Numbered from the stretch's first letter, positions 17,897 through 27,815 are shown. The stretch: DNA of 64,000 nucleotides from Tsukamurella ocularis (GCF_024807615.1 NZ_JANUCJ010000003.1:868001-932000), one strand, 5' to 3'. Notes: generated from the letters alone by a model not told the origin. Made by a program: numbers and translations.

Positions 17897-19528
17897 CTAC
17901 TTCAGGTACGCGCCTGCGACCTGCAGTGATCCGGCGCCGGAGCGCTCGCCGCTGACCAGGATCGCGAAGGCCTGGTCGCCGCGGTAGCCGATGAACCAGC
18001 CCGGCCCCTCGGGGCCGTTGGTGCCCACGAGCCCCTTGGCCTTGGTCGACACGAGATCGCTGCCGTCGCCCGACGCGGAGACGGTCGCGTCCACCTTCGC
18101 GCGCACGGCCTTGAGGATCTTCTCGTCGACGTCACCGAGCGGCGCGCTGGGCTTCGCGGTCTGCCCCTGCACCACGTACGGCGCCGTGGTCTTGCCCTTG
18201 GCGATCGCGGCGGCGAAGACCGCCATGCCGAACGGGGTGGCCTTGACGGTGTCGGCGCCGAGCTCGGCGGCGCCCCGGCCGCCCGTGCCGGGCAGCTCTG
18301 CGGTCTTCGTCGTCACGCCCGTCATGGCGAAATCGGTGCCCATGCCGAGCGGGGCGAGCAGCTTCGCCTGCTTGCCGGCATCGTTCCCGGCGGCGGCGTT
18401 GACCTCGCTGTAGAGCGGCTGTAGTACGGGGCCCGTGGTGGCGAGACCGGTGAGCGCCCCGTCGACGGAGATGCTGCTCGCCTGCGTGTTCTGTGCGGCG
18501 GCGAGCACGGCGCCGGTGGAGATGGAGAGCACGACCATCGCGGCGGGCTGTCCTAGCTGGACTACGGCGTTCTCAACGTCGAGCTGCACCTTGGGGTCCA
18601 TCGCGGTCCGCAGGTCGGGACCGGGCGGGCCCTGGAAGCCGACGATCTTGGTGGGCGGCTTCCCGTTGGTGAGCAGCTGCACCTCCCAGCCGGCCGTCGC
18701 GTCGCGGTTGGCCTGCCAGGCGCCCTTGATGCCGTCGAAGAGAGGTGAGAACAGCTGCCGGTTGGCGATGAGCAGGTCGCCCGCCGTGGTGTCCTGCAGG
18801 CCCGGGACGGCCGTGAGCGCGTCGCCGAGGACCCCGTAGTCGTCGTCCCGCAGGTCGACGACGGGCACCGGCTTGCCGGGGTTCGCCTTCGCCTTCGCGG
18901 CGAGGGATTCGGGTGTGACGAGCGGCGCGACCGGGGAGACGATCTTCGCGACCCGGTTCAGGCTGTCGGTCAGGTTCTTGGTCTTGTTCGGATCGACGGT
19001 GAGCCGGTGCACGGTGCCCGCGAACATCAGCTCCGACTTGTCGGCGGCGAAGACCTTCGGCGCCTTCGCGTCGGTGCGGATCTGCCGGATCGAGGTATCG
19101 GGCGTCAGACCTGGCGCGAGCACCGCGGGGTCCCAGGAGATGCGCCAGCCGATGGACAGCTGCGAGGCACTGCCCTTCGTGGTGTAGTCCCAGTCCCGGC
19201 CGTCGCCGAAGTTCCAGTGCGTCTTCACGTCGAAGGTGGCGTTGCCGCCCGAGTAGCGCTGCACGTTGGAGGCGGTGACCTCGACGGACTTCGCATTCAT
19301 GTCGCGCAGCGTGCGGCCGATGACGCCGCCCGCTGCGTCGGGCGAGGAGGTGAAGGCGGCGGCCGCGACGGCCTTGCCCTCACCCAACGCCGTGCCGTAG
19401 CCGTCGAGCATCTTCTGCACCTCGGCGACGGCGCTGTCGCTGCACGCGGCCAGCCCGGAGCCCAGTGTGAGGAGGAGTGCGGAAGCCACCGCGGCGGCGC
19501 TGTACCGTGCCCGGCCGCTGCGTCTCAC
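17897..19528 (-). CDS. Penicillin-binding-protein-like lipoprotein with degenerate active site
   Basis: 543 aa, start GTG 19528 with GAGGAG upstream. A signal with lipobox LAAC29 gives an outward-facing lipoprotein. It is followed by an NTF2-like MecA_N domain (about 35-150), a dimerisation region and a transpeptidase-like domain (about 310-543). The layout matches mycobacterial PbpLipo (Rv2864c), a class B PBP. However, the SxxK site reads Pro367-Val-Leu-Gln370 in TTGPVLQPL, and KTG reads Leu500-Val-Gly502 in GLVGTNG. The nucleophile and both lysines are gone, so it should neither cross-link peptidoglycan nor bind beta-lactams covalently. A structural or sensory role is likely. Confidence 0.85.
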   Translation of the reverse strand: MRRSGRARYSAAAVASALLLTLGSGLAACSDSAVAEVQKMLDGYGTALGEGKAVAAAAFTSSPDAAGGVIGRTLRDMNAKSVEVTASNVQRYSGGNATFDVKTHWNFGDGRDWDYTTKGSASQLSIGWRISWDPAVLAPGLTPDTSIRQIRTDAKAPKVFAADKSELMFAGTVHRLTVDPNKTKNLTDSLNRVAKIVSPVAPLVTPESLAAKAKANPGKPVPVVDLRDDDYGVLGDALTAVPGLQDTTAGDLLIANRQLFSPLFDGIKGAWQANRDATAGWEVQLLTNGKPPTKIVGFQGPPGPDLRTAMDPKVQLDVENAVVQLGQPAAMVVLSISTGAVLAAAQNTQASSISVDGALTGLATTGPVLQPLYSEVNAAAGNDAGKQAKLLAPLGMGTDFAMTGVTTKTAELPGTGGRGAAELGADTVKATPFGMAVFAAAIAKGKTTAPYVVQGQTAKPSAPLGDVDEKILKAVRAKVDATVSASGDGSDLVSTKAKGLVGTNGPEGPGWFIGYRGDQAFAILVSGERSGAGSLQVAGAYLK

Positions 19529-19607
19529 GTGGTCTCCTCGCTGCTCATGGTGTGTTCGGCATCCCTGGCCGCGAAGTTTACCGGTCCTCACATGGCATCC
19601 TTGGGAT

Positions 19608-20342
19608 ATGGAACGGTTGCTGCGCTCGGGGGACCGCGCCGCGTCGTTGATGCCGGGCGTCCAATCACGCCACTGCTTCTCGTTCGGGGATCACTACGAT
19701 CCGGACAATACGCACCACGGCGTCCTGCTCGCGTGCAACGCGGAGCAGGTCGCGGCGGGTACGGGCTTCGACACGCACCCGCACCGCGCCGTCGAGATCG
19801 TCACCTGGGTCCTGTCCGGTTCGCTCGTTCACCAAGACAGCGAGGGACACGCCGGGCTCGTCCATCCCGGCCTCGCCCAGCGGATGAGCGCGGGCACGGG
19901 CGTGCTGCACTCCGAGCGCAACGATCGCCCCGATCCCGCCGGCGCCGACGTCCGATTCGTCCAGATGTGGGTGCTGCCCGACGAGCCCGGCGGCGCACCG
20001 TCGTACGAGCAGCGGGACGTCGACGCCGAGCTCGCGGCGGGCGGCCTGGTCCCCGTCGCCTCGGGCGACCCCGCGCAGGACGCGGCGATCCGGATCGGCA
20101 ACCGCGGCGCCACCCTGTTCGCGGCGCGCCTGGCGCCCGGCCGCGCCCTCGACCTGCCGGACGCGCCCTTCGGGCACCTCTACCTGGCCGACGGCGCCGT
20201 GGTCACCGAGTCCCCGGAGGGCCCGGTCGGTCTGGCCGACGGCGACTCGCTGCGCACCGTGGGGGACGGTCGGCGCGTGACCGCCGGTCCCGACGGTGCC
20301 GAGCTCCTGTTCTGGCGCATGCGCAACCGCCTGGGCGGATGA
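19608..20342 (+). CDS. Pirin-family protein
   Basis: 244 aa bicupin. The N-terminal cupin holds the metal-binding histidines in HPHRAVEIVTWVLSGSLVHQ and a later GVLHSERN. Related to YhhW, which oxidises quercetin in vitro; cellular roles in the family vary and are mostly unknown. The start is the ATG at 19608 (MERLLRSGD); the upstream in-frame sequence is antisense to the divergent lipoprotein gene. The stop is part of a hairpin shared with the convergent hydrolase gene. Confidence 0.88.
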   Translation: MERLLRSGDRAASLMPGVQSRHCFSFGDHYDPDNTHHGVLLACNAEQVAAGTGFDTHPHRAVEIVTWVLSGSLVHQDSEGHAGLVHPGLAQRMSAGTGVLHSERNDRPDPAGADVRFVQMWVLPDEPGGAPSYEQRDVDAELAAGGLVPVASGDPAQDAAIRIGNRGATLFAARLAPGRALDLPDAPFGHLYLADGAVVTESPEGPVGLADGDSLRTVGDGRRVTAGPDGAELLFWRMRNRLGG

Positions 20343-20379
20343 CCGGCCCGCCGGAGACCGACTACGGCAGGGGCCGGTC
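20341..20379. terminator. Bidirectional hairpin between pirin and CocE-type genes
   Basis: GACCGGCCC (20341-20349) pairs perfectly with GGGCCGGTC (20371-20379), with a 21-base loop. The left arm overlaps the pirin stop codon and the right arm the last codons of the hydrolase gene, so one stem serves both convergent genes. Confidence 0.6.
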
Positions 20380-22434
20380 CGAGGGCACGACGAGGTAGCT
20401 GGGCTTCTTCGGGTCGATGAGCACGTGCTGCGGCCGGAACCGCGTCTCCGACGTCACCGGACCCACGGTCATCGACTTGATCAGGTTCAACGCGAAGACG
20501 TCCACCCGCAGCCGGTGCCCCGGCTTGAGTACGGCGCTGACCGCATGGGTCGCGATGTCGAGCTCGACCACCTGCCCGGGCTTGACCAGCTGCCGCTGGG
20601 CCAGGTCCAGCTCGTAGTGCGGCGCGGTGTAATCGCCACCCGCCGTACGGATGCTGCGCGATTCGTCGATCTGCCGCAGCGAGGTGGTCAGCTGTCCGGA
20701 GCTGATCACCTCGGATCGGCCGTCGGGCGAGACGTCGGTGACCATGACGCTCCAGTACGCGTCGCGCGCGTCTTGCGTGGTGGTCAGATGCAGGTTGATC
20801 GGACCGGAGACCACCGTCGACTTGCTGACCGGTTTCGAGCTGAAGGTGAGCCCGTTCATCTCGGCCACGCGGTTATCGGCGGCGCAGCCCTGGAAGACGA
20901 GCAGGCCGAACATCGCCTGCCCGGTGTCGTTGGAGCACAAGGTCGTCAGGCCGGGGCCGACAGTGCGCCGCGCCGCGATCTTCGGCGGCGCGGTCTGCAG
21001 GCTGTTGTCCGACAGGGAACCCGGCGCCGAGCCCGAAGGGAGGCTCGACAGGTACATCCGCTGGTACTTCTGGTCGGGCTCGGGGAAAGTGTCGCCCTGC
21101 CACCAGCCGCCGCCCTTGCGGTGCACCGTGACCGGAGCGTAGTTGTCGATGCCGTTGTCCTCGTCCTTGAGCCACTTGTCGAACCACGCCTTCTGCAGCA
21201 CGTCCGCGCGGGCGGGCTGGTTCACGCCGCCCATGTCGTGCGTGACCGTCACGTGGTACGAGTCGCCCATGATGAGCTTCTTCTTGCTCTTCGGGAGGCT
21301 GCTCAGCTCGGTCGGCAGGCGCCACTCGGTGTTCGTGAACAGGTCGTGCCAGCCGCCGAGGGCGAAGGTCGGCGTGGTGATCTTGTCCAACGGGGTGCGG
21401 TAGGCAGCGCGGAGCGGCGAATTCTTGTCGACCAGATCCTTGGTCTTCGGGTCGAGCTGTTCGACGGTGGGCGAGAAGACGCCGGAGAGCAGCTGCGGCA
21501 CGAAGACCGCGGGGTTCTGGATCCGGTCGCGCAACCACGTCCAGTCGAAGGTGCCGTTGAGCATCGACCGCACGTCGGGGACGAACTTGAGGATGTTGAC
21601 CAGCGCCAGCCACGGGCCGAGGAAGCCGACGCCGAGGCCGCCGCCGGGCGCGATGATGTCGGCCGCCAGGTCGGCGCCCGGCACGACGGGGAACAGCGCC
21701 TGCAGGCCCTTCGGGTTCTTCGCTGCCACCTGCAGCTGGTTGATGCCCGAGTACGAGACGCCCGTCATGCCCATCCGGCCGTTGGTCCAGGGCTGGTTCC
21801 GCACCCAATCCAGCACCTCGACGGTGTCCTCCTGCTCGCGTTGGGCGAAGACCTGCCACACGCCCTGCGAGTTGCCGGTGCCGCGCACGTCGACCACGAC
21901 CTGGGTGTAACCGTTCTGCACGAGCTTGCGGTCGACGCCGGTGAACGAGTTCGCCATGCCTCCGTTGAGCACGTCGCGCAGGTCGTTCACGCCGGCGATC
22001 GGGGTGCCGGCGAAATTGAACAGGTTGAGTACCCCGATGAGCGCATCCGAGAGCACCGGGGTGTTCACCGCGATCTGCGATAGCGCGCTCACGAACTTCG
22101 TGTACGGCGTCATGTTGACGATCGTCGGGGTCTTCGTCGTGATCGCCCGACCCGCGGCGTCAGCGGGCCGGAAGACGTTCGCCTTGAGGACGGTGCCATC
22201 CGACATCCGGATCGGCACGTCCCAGTCCACGGTCATTCCCGGGTACTGGGTCGGGCCGTCGTGCGACGCAGTCCACTCGGGGTTGATCATGCCCGCGACG
22301 CCCGGCCCCGGGTTCCACGGCTCAGCACCGGATCGCGCGACGAGTCCGGGCACGGTGATCGACGTTCCGATCAGCACGAGCGCCGTGAGCAGGGCGGCCA
22401 GAGTCAGCCGCAGTCGCGGACGTATCAGCCCCAT
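20362..22434 (-). CDS. Secreted CocE/NonD-family hydrolase (X-Pro dipeptidyl-peptidase S15-like)
   Basis: 690 aa alpha/beta hydrolase. A signal peptide or anchor spans residues 10-30 (LTLAALLTALVLIGTSITV). The nucleophile elbow GVSYSGI carries the catalytic Ser, GGWHDLF lies near the Asp position, and GDSYHVT carries the His. The C-terminal part is the galactose-binding-like jelly roll of the family, with HRLRVDVFALN. These enzymes hydrolyse esters, amides or Xaa-Pro peptides; the substrate here is unknown. GGGGA lies seven bases before the ATG. It is divergent from the M13 peptidase gene. Confidence 0.87.
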   Translation of the reverse strand: MGLIRPRLRLTLAALLTALVLIGTSITVPGLVARSGAEPWNPGPGVAGMINPEWTASHDGPTQYPGMTVDWDVPIRMSDGTVLKANVFRPADAAGRAITTKTPTIVNMTPYTKFVSALSQIAVNTPVLSDALIGVLNLFNFAGTPIAGVNDLRDVLNGGMANSFTGVDRKLVQNGYTQVVVDVRGTGNSQGVWQVFAQREQEDTVEVLDWVRNQPWTNGRMGMTGVSYSGINQLQVAAKNPKGLQALFPVVPGADLAADIIAPGGGLGVGFLGPWLALVNILKFVPDVRSMLNGTFDWTWLRDRIQNPAVFVPQLLSGVFSPTVEQLDPKTKDLVDKNSPLRAAYRTPLDKITTPTFALGGWHDLFTNTEWRLPTELSSLPKSKKKLIMGDSYHVTVTHDMGGVNQPARADVLQKAWFDKWLKDEDNGIDNYAPVTVHRKGGGWWQGDTFPEPDQKYQRMYLSSLPSGSAPGSLSDNSLQTAPPKIAARRTVGPGLTTLCSNDTGQAMFGLLVFQGCAADNRVAEMNGLTFSSKPVSKSTVVSGPINLHLTTTQDARDAYWSVMVTDVSPDGRSEVISSGQLTTSLRQIDESRSIRTAGGDYTAPHYELDLAQRQLVKPGQVVELDIATHAVSAVLKPGHRLRVDVFALNLIKSMTVGPVTSETRFRPQHVLIDPKKPSYLVVPSDRPLP

Positions 22435-22591
22435 GGAGGAATCCCCTTTAACTTCTCCGCTCGCTCCAGGCCAACCCTGATAGCGGTTTGCGTCACACCG
22501 CACGCTAACGGTGCGCTGGGCCATAGGGAATACTGACGAGTCACTTCTCCCAATATGTGAGATTCCCGGCGTCGGCTGGCAGGATGGACGG

Positions 22592-24616
22592 GTGACGACT
22601 TCTCCCGCTCTGGACCTCAGCCACGTCGACGCCGGCATCCGCGTGCAGGACGACCTGTTCGGCCACGTCAACGGCGCTTGGTTGGACTCGCACGAGATCC
22701 CCGCCGATCGCTCCACCGACGGTGCCTTCTACGCCCTCCGCGACGCCGCCGAGGAGACCGTCCGCACCCTCATCGAAACCTGCGCCGCCGACGCCGGCGC
22801 GACAGGCGACGCCGCGCGGATCGGCGACCTGTACGGGAGCTTCATGGACACCGACACCATCGCCGCCACGGGCCTCGCGCCGCTGGCCGACGAGCTGACG
22901 GAGGTCCGGTGGGCGCAGTCACCGTCGGACCTGGTGACGGTCCTCGGGCGGCTGCAGCGAACGGGTGTGAGCGGACTGCTCGGCTACTACGTGGACACCG
23001 ACGCCAAGCGGTCGGACCGCTACCTGGTGAACGTGGTGCAGAGCGGCATCTCCCTGCCCGACGAGGCCTACTACCGCGAGGAGCAGTACGCGCCGATCCG
23101 GGAGAAGTTCGCGGCGCATGTCGCCGCAACCTTCCGCCTGGCGGCGGAGGCGCTCGAGGGCGTCGTGGCGCCGGGAGAGGAGGACGCGGCCGCCGCCCAG
23201 GTCCTCGAGCTGGAGACCGCGATCGCCACCGGGCATTGGGACGTGGTCGCCCGGCGCGACGCCGACAAGGGGTACAACCTGCGCACCTTCGCCGAGTTCT
23301 CCGCCGAGGCGCCGGGGCTCGCCCCCGCCGCCTGGGTCGCAGCCGTCACCGGCGCGGAGGCGAGCCCCGCGTTCGCCGAGGTGAACGTTCGGCAGCCGTC
23401 CTTCGCGGCGCACGCCGCGAGCCTGCTCACCGACCGCCCGCTCGCGCAGTGGCGCACGTGGCTCGCGTGGCGGGTGCTGCACGCGCGCAGCCCCTTCCTC
23501 ACCGACGCCCTCGTCGACGAGCACTTCGCCTTCTACGGCACCGTGCTGACGGGCACCCCGGAGATCCGGGATCGGTGGAAGCGCGGCGTGACGCTCGTCG
23601 AGCAGTACCTGGGCTTCGCGGTGGGCGAGCTGTACACCGCGCAACACTTCCCTGCCGATTCCAAGGAACGGATGCAGGCGCTCGTCGCCGATCTGGTGGA
23701 GGCCTACCGCCGCCGGATCACCGAGCTGCCGTGGATGACCCCGGCAACACGCGAACGCGCGCTGGAGAAGCTGAGCAAGTTCACCCCGAAGATCGGCTAC
23801 CCGGACACCTCGCGCGACTACTCGGCGCTGGAGATCCGCCGCGACGACCTGATCGGGAACCTGCGCCGCGGCGAGGCCTTCGAGCACGACCGCGAGTTCG
23901 CGAAGATCGGCGCGCCCGTCGACCGCGACGAGTGGTTCATGACCCCGCAGACCGTGAACGCCTACTACAACCCCGGCATGAACGAGATCGTCTTCCCCGC
24001 GGCGATCCTGCAGCCGCCGTTCTTCTCCCCCACCGCCGACGACGCCGTGAATTACGGCGGTATCGGCGCCGTGATCGGGCATGAGATCGGCCACGGCTTC
24101 GACGACCAGGGGGCCAAGTACGACGGCGACGGCAACCTCGAGGACTGGTGGACCGACGCGGACCGCGAGGAGTTCGGCAAGCGCACCACCGCTCTCATCG
24201 CGCAGTACGACGCCCTCGTCCCGCGCGAGCTCGCCGGCGAGCCGGGCGGCTCTGAGCACCACGTCAACGGCGGTTTCACCGTGGGCGAGAACATCGGCGA
24301 TCTCGGCGGCCTCGGCATCGCCCTGGTCGCCTACGCGATCGCGCGGGAGCGCGAGGGCGGCACCGTCGACGACGAATCCACGCGGATCGACGACCTGACC
24401 GGCCTGCAGCGGCTGTTCTTCAGCTGGGGCGTCGTCTGGCGCGGCAAGTCGCGGCCTGAGGAGGCGATCCGGCGGCTCGCGATCGACCCGCACTCGCCCG
24501 CCGAATTCCGTTGCAATGCCATCGTCTCCAACCTCGACGAGTTCTACGCCGCGTTCGGCGTCGATGCCGGGGATCGCCTGTTTTTGGACCGCGACCGCCG
24601 CGTCTCGATATGGTGA
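22592..24616 (+). CDS. M13-family zinc metallopeptidase (Zmp1/neprilysin-like)
   Basis: 674 aa, full family length. Zinc and catalytic residues are intact: H497-E498-I-G-H501 and Glu566 in GENIGDLGG. The substrate-positioning motif NAYYNPGMNEIVFPAAILQPPFF precedes the zinc site. No signal peptide is visible, as in M. tuberculosis Zmp1 (Rv0198c), a close family member. It cleaves small peptides. The GTG at 22592 has AGGA upstream and gives the normal N-terminus; the frame continues upstream into the divergent promoter region. Confidence 0.93.
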   Translation: MTTSPALDLSHVDAGIRVQDDLFGHVNGAWLDSHEIPADRSTDGAFYALRDAAEETVRTLIETCAADAGATGDAARIGDLYGSFMDTDTIAATGLAPLADELTEVRWAQSPSDLVTVLGRLQRTGVSGLLGYYVDTDAKRSDRYLVNVVQSGISLPDEAYYREEQYAPIREKFAAHVAATFRLAAEALEGVVAPGEEDAAAAQVLELETAIATGHWDVVARRDADKGYNLRTFAEFSAEAPGLAPAAWVAAVTGAEASPAFAEVNVRQPSFAAHAASLLTDRPLAQWRTWLAWRVLHARSPFLTDALVDEHFAFYGTVLTGTPEIRDRWKRGVTLVEQYLGFAVGELYTAQHFPADSKERMQALVADLVEAYRRRITELPWMTPATRERALEKLSKFTPKIGYPDTSRDYSALEIRRDDLIGNLRRGEAFEHDREFAKIGAPVDRDEWFMTPQTVNAYYNPGMNEIVFPAAILQPPFFSPTADDAVNYGGIGAVIGHEIGHGFDDQGAKYDGDGNLEDWWTDADREEFGKRTTALIAQYDALVPRELAGEPGGSEHHVNGGFTVGENIGDLGGLGIALVAYAIAREREGGTVDDESTRIDDLTGLQRLFFSWGVVWRGKSRPEEAIRRLAIDPHSPAEFRCNAIVSNLDEFYAAFGVDAGDRLFLDRDRRVSIW

Positions 24617-24707
24617 CAACTGATCAGTAACTACATTTCGAACGACCCGTCCAGCAACCGGCGGATACCCATGATGTGACCCCGTGTCGAACCGGCGCGG
24701 AGAACGG

Positions 24708-25472
24708 GTGGCCGTGCATTCACACAAACAGTCCGGTGAACAACTCCCCTCGGTCCTCGGCGTCGTCCACGAATCACCAGAGGTCCCCCTCGAGGAACTG
24801 ACTCTCGGGGAGCGGATGGGCGAGATCGCGAGGCTGCTGCGCGAGCAGTCCGGGGATTCGGAGTCACTCCTGACGGCCGCCACCCAGTTCGCCGTCGATC
24901 AGGTCCCCGGCGCCGACTTCGCGTGCGTCACCCTGGTCGACCCCAAGGGGGGCATCTCGCATCCCGTGGTGATCGGCGCCGAGGCGCAGCGCGTCGCCGA
25001 CGTGCAGCGCGATCTCGAGGAGGGCCCCAGCGTGGGCGCGACCTTCGAGTCGACCACGATCCTGCTGCTGGAGGACACCGGCGCGGACGACCGCTGGCCG
25101 CGATTCGCCGCCGCCGCGCACGAGGCCGGCGTCGGCTCGATCCTCTCGTTCTGCCTGTACGTGCAGAACGAGGCCTACGGCACCCTCGACCTCATGGCGC
25201 GCGAGCCGCGCGCCTTCGACGCCGAGTCCATTTCGATCGGCTCGCTGTTCGCCGTGCACGCGGCGGTCGCCTTCTCCGCCGTGCGCGAGAAGGAGCAGAT
25301 CCGCGCGGCGTTGACCACGCGCGACGTGATCGGGCAGGCCAAGGGCATGATCATGGAGCGCTACAAGCTGGACTCCGACGCCGCCTTCCGGCTCCTGGCA
25401 CGTCTGTCCCAGGACAGCAACATCCGCCTCGCCGAGGTCGCCGAGCAGGTCATCGACGCCGGACCCGAGTAG
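24708..25472 (+). CDS. GAF-ANTAR antitermination regulator (second of two)
   Basis: 254 aa. A 40-residue polar leader is followed by a GAF domain (about 50-185) and a C-terminal ANTAR domain (about 195-250: TRDVIGQAKGMIMERYKLD, AFRLLARLSQDSN). The ANTAR part is nearly the same as in the paralogue at 12402-13103, but the GAF domains differ much more, suggesting a shared RNA target type with different inputs. I start at the GTG at 24708, which has GGAG six bases upstream; a GTG 24 bases earlier is possible. A strong terminator follows. Confidence 0.87.
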   Translation: MAVHSHKQSGEQLPSVLGVVHESPEVPLEELTLGERMGEIARLLREQSGDSESLLTAATQFAVDQVPGADFACVTLVDPKGGISHPVVIGAEAQRVADVQRDLEEGPSVGATFESTTILLLEDTGADDRWPRFAAAAHEAGVGSILSFCLYVQNEAYGTLDLMAREPRAFDAESISIGSLFAVHAAVAFSAVREKEQIRAALTTRDVIGQAKGMIMERYKLDSDAAFRLLARLSQDSNIRLAEVAEQVIDAGPE

Positions 25473-25516
25473 CCCGACGATCCGCTACGGAGCTGCCGGA
25501 CTCACCCCGGACGACG

Positions 25517-25563
25517 ACGAAAGGGGCCGGCACCGTCTTCTCGACGGTGTCGGCCCCTTTCGT
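25517..25563. terminator. Strong bidirectional intrinsic terminator
   Basis: A 21-bp stem with one G-T pair: ACGAAAGGGGCCGGCACCGTC (arm 25517-25537) against the arm 25543-25563, with a five-base loop TTCTC. The arms end in AAAG/CTTT, giving short T-rich exits on both strands. It separates the GAF-ANTAR gene from the convergent fadB. Confidence 0.85.
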
Positions 25564-25588
25564 TGTTCAGCCCGCGTGACGGTGAGTC

Positions 25589-27781
25589 CTACTCGTAGGT
25601 CTCGCCGGCCTCGGCCTTGGCGACCAGCGAGGCGGGCGGGGTGAACTGCTCGCCGTACTTGCCGGCCAGGAAGTTCGCCTGCGCGATGAACGCCTTCGGA
25701 CCCGCGAGGCCCTCGGCGGGCGTGCCCGGGCGGCCCTCGTAGGTGTTGATGTACTGCAGCACGCCGCCGGTCCAGGCGGGGAAACCGATGCCGAAGATCG
25801 AGCCGATGTTGGCGTCGGCCACCGAGGTGAGCACGCCCTCGTCGAAGCAGCGGACGGTCTCGATCGACTCGATGAAGAGCATGCGCTCCTGGAGCTCGTG
25901 GAAGTCCGGCGTGACGCTGCCCGACTTGAAGTGCTCCTGGAAGCCCTGCCACAGGCCGGTGCGCTTGCCGTCGGCGTAGTCGTAGAACCCGGCGCCGTCC
26001 TTCTTGGACGTGCGGCCGTTCTCGACCATCCAGTCGACCACGGCGAAGGCGCCGTGCTGCGGCACGTCCTTGCCCTCCGCCTTGAGGGCGGTCTCGGTCG
26101 CGAGGCGGATCTTCTGCATCAGGGTGAGCGTGAGCTCGTCCGTCAGCTGCAGTGGCGCGGCCGGGTAGCCGGCCTGCTGGCCCGCCTGCTCCAGGTACAC
26201 CGGGTCGACGCCCTCGCCGATGGCCGCGAGGGCCTCATTGATGAACGTGCCGATGACGCGGGAGGTGAAGAAGCCGCGGCTGTCGTGGACGACGATCGGG
26301 GTCTTCTTGATCTGCAGGGTGTAGTCGATCACCTTCGCCAGGACGGCGTCGGAGGTCTTCTCGCCCTTGATGATCTCCACCAGCGGCATCTTGTCGACGG
26401 GGCTGAAGAAGTGGATGCCGATGAAGTCCTCGGACCGCTTGACGCCCTCGGCGAGGATGGTGATCGGCAGGGTCGAGGTGTTGGAGCCGAGGATCGCGTC
26501 GGGCTCGACGATGTCCTCGATCTCCTGGAAGACCTTGTTCTTCACCTCGACCGACTCGAACGCGGCCTCGATCACGAGGTCGACGCCCGCGAAGTCCTGC
26601 GGGTCGATGGTCGGCGTGATGCGGCCGAGCAGCTCGTCGGACTTCTCCTGCGTGGTGCGGCCCTTGGCCAGCGCCTTCGCCTCGAGCTGCTCCGAGTACG
26701 CCTTGCCCCGCTTGGCGGCGTCGAGGTCGATGTCCTTGAGGACGACCTCGATGCCGGCCTTCGCCGAGACGTACGCGATGGCCGCGCCCATCATGCCGGC
26801 GCCGATGACGCCGACCTTCTTGGCCTGGTACTTCTCGAAGCCGTCGGGACGCGAGCCGCCGCCGTTGATGTGCTGCAGGTCGAAGAAGAACGCCTTGATC
26901 ATGTTCTTCGAGACGCTGCCCGTGGCCAGCTTGGTGAAGTAGCGCGACTCGATCTCGAGGGCGGTGTCGAAGTCGACGTAGGTGCCCTCGAACGCGGCGG
27001 CCATGATGGCCTCCGGCGCCGGCATGGGCGCGCCCTTGAGCTGCTTGCGCAGGTTGGCCGGGAACGCCGGGGCGTTCGGAGCCAGCGTCTTGTCGATCGG
27101 CGAGCCGCCGGGGATGCGGTGCCCCTTGACGTCCCAGGGCTGCACGCCGCCCTCGGGGTTGGCCTTGATCCACGCCTTCGCGGCAGGGAGCAGCTCGTCG
27201 ACGGTGCCGACGACCTCGTTCACGAGGCCGGTCTTCTGCGCCTTGGTCGGGTTCATCTGGGTGCCCTGGAGCAGCACGCCCATGAGCGCGCCCTGCAGGC
27301 CGAGCATCCGGACGGTGCGGGTCACGCCGCCGCCGCCGGGGAGCAGGCCGAGCGAGACCTCGGGGAGGCCGATCTTGCTACCACGCGCGTCCGCCGCGAT
27401 GCGGTGGTTGGCGGCGAGGGCGATCTCGAGTCCGCCGCCGAGCGCGGCGCCGTTGATGGCGGCCACGACGGGCTTGGGCAGCTTCTCGATGCGACGGAGA
27501 TCCTTCTTGATCTCCTGGACGTTGTCGAAGACCTGCTGCGCCTCGGCCGGGGTGGCCTTGCGGATCTCGGTCAGGTTGCCGCCGGCGAAGAAGGTCTTCT
27601 TCGCCGAGGTGATGACGACACCGGTGATGGACTCGGCCTCGGCCTCGAGGCGGTCGACGGTGGCGCGCATGGACGTGCCGTACAGCTCGTTCATGGTGTT
27701 CGCAGAGCTGGTCGGGTCGTCCATCGTCAGGACGACGATGCCGTCGGCGTCCTGCTCCCAGCGGATCATGTTGTCAGACAT
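25589..27781 (-). CDS. fadB: Fatty-acid oxidation multifunctional protein: enoyl-CoA hydratase/3-hydroxyacyl-CoA dehydrogenase
   Basis: 730 aa alpha subunit of the beta-oxidation trifunctional complex. The N-terminal crotonase domain (1-190) has the oxyanion-hole segment GGGLEIALAANHRIAAD. The dehydrogenase domain begins near residue 335 with the NAD fold KVGVIGAGMMGAAIAY and has HFFSPVDKMPLVEII with the catalytic His. The C-terminal dimerisation repeats complete it. AGGAG lies 12 bases before the ATG. The thiolase gene is just upstream on the same strand (34-base gap), the order of M. tuberculosis Rv0859-Rv0860. The two subunits form a cytoplasmic complex shortening acyl-CoAs. Confidence 0.95.
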   Translation of the reverse strand: MSDNMIRWEQDADGIVVLTMDDPTSSANTMNELYGTSMRATVDRLEAEAESITGVVITSAKKTFFAGGNLTEIRKATPAEAQQVFDNVQEIKKDLRRIEKLPKPVVAAINGAALGGGLEIALAANHRIAADARGSKIGLPEVSLGLLPGGGGVTRTVRMLGLQGALMGVLLQGTQMNPTKAQKTGLVNEVVGTVDELLPAAKAWIKANPEGGVQPWDVKGHRIPGGSPIDKTLAPNAPAFPANLRKQLKGAPMPAPEAIMAAAFEGTYVDFDTALEIESRYFTKLATGSVSKNMIKAFFFDLQHINGGGSRPDGFEKYQAKKVGVIGAGMMGAAIAYVSAKAGIEVVLKDIDLDAAKRGKAYSEQLEAKALAKGRTTQEKSDELLGRITPTIDPQDFAGVDLVIEAAFESVEVKNKVFQEIEDIVEPDAILGSNTSTLPITILAEGVKRSEDFIGIHFFSPVDKMPLVEIIKGEKTSDAVLAKVIDYTLQIKKTPIVVHDSRGFFTSRVIGTFINEALAAIGEGVDPVYLEQAGQQAGYPAAPLQLTDELTLTLMQKIRLATETALKAEGKDVPQHGAFAVVDWMVENGRTSKKDGAGFYDYADGKRTGLWQGFQEHFKSGSVTPDFHELQERMLFIESIETVRCFDEGVLTSVADANIGSIFGIGFPAWTGGVLQYINTYEGRPGTPAEGLAGPKAFIAQANFLAGKYGEQFTPPASLVAKAEAGETYE

Positions 27782-27815
27782 CTGTTTCTAAGTCTCCTGT
27801 TGTTCCGGCGGGCGA

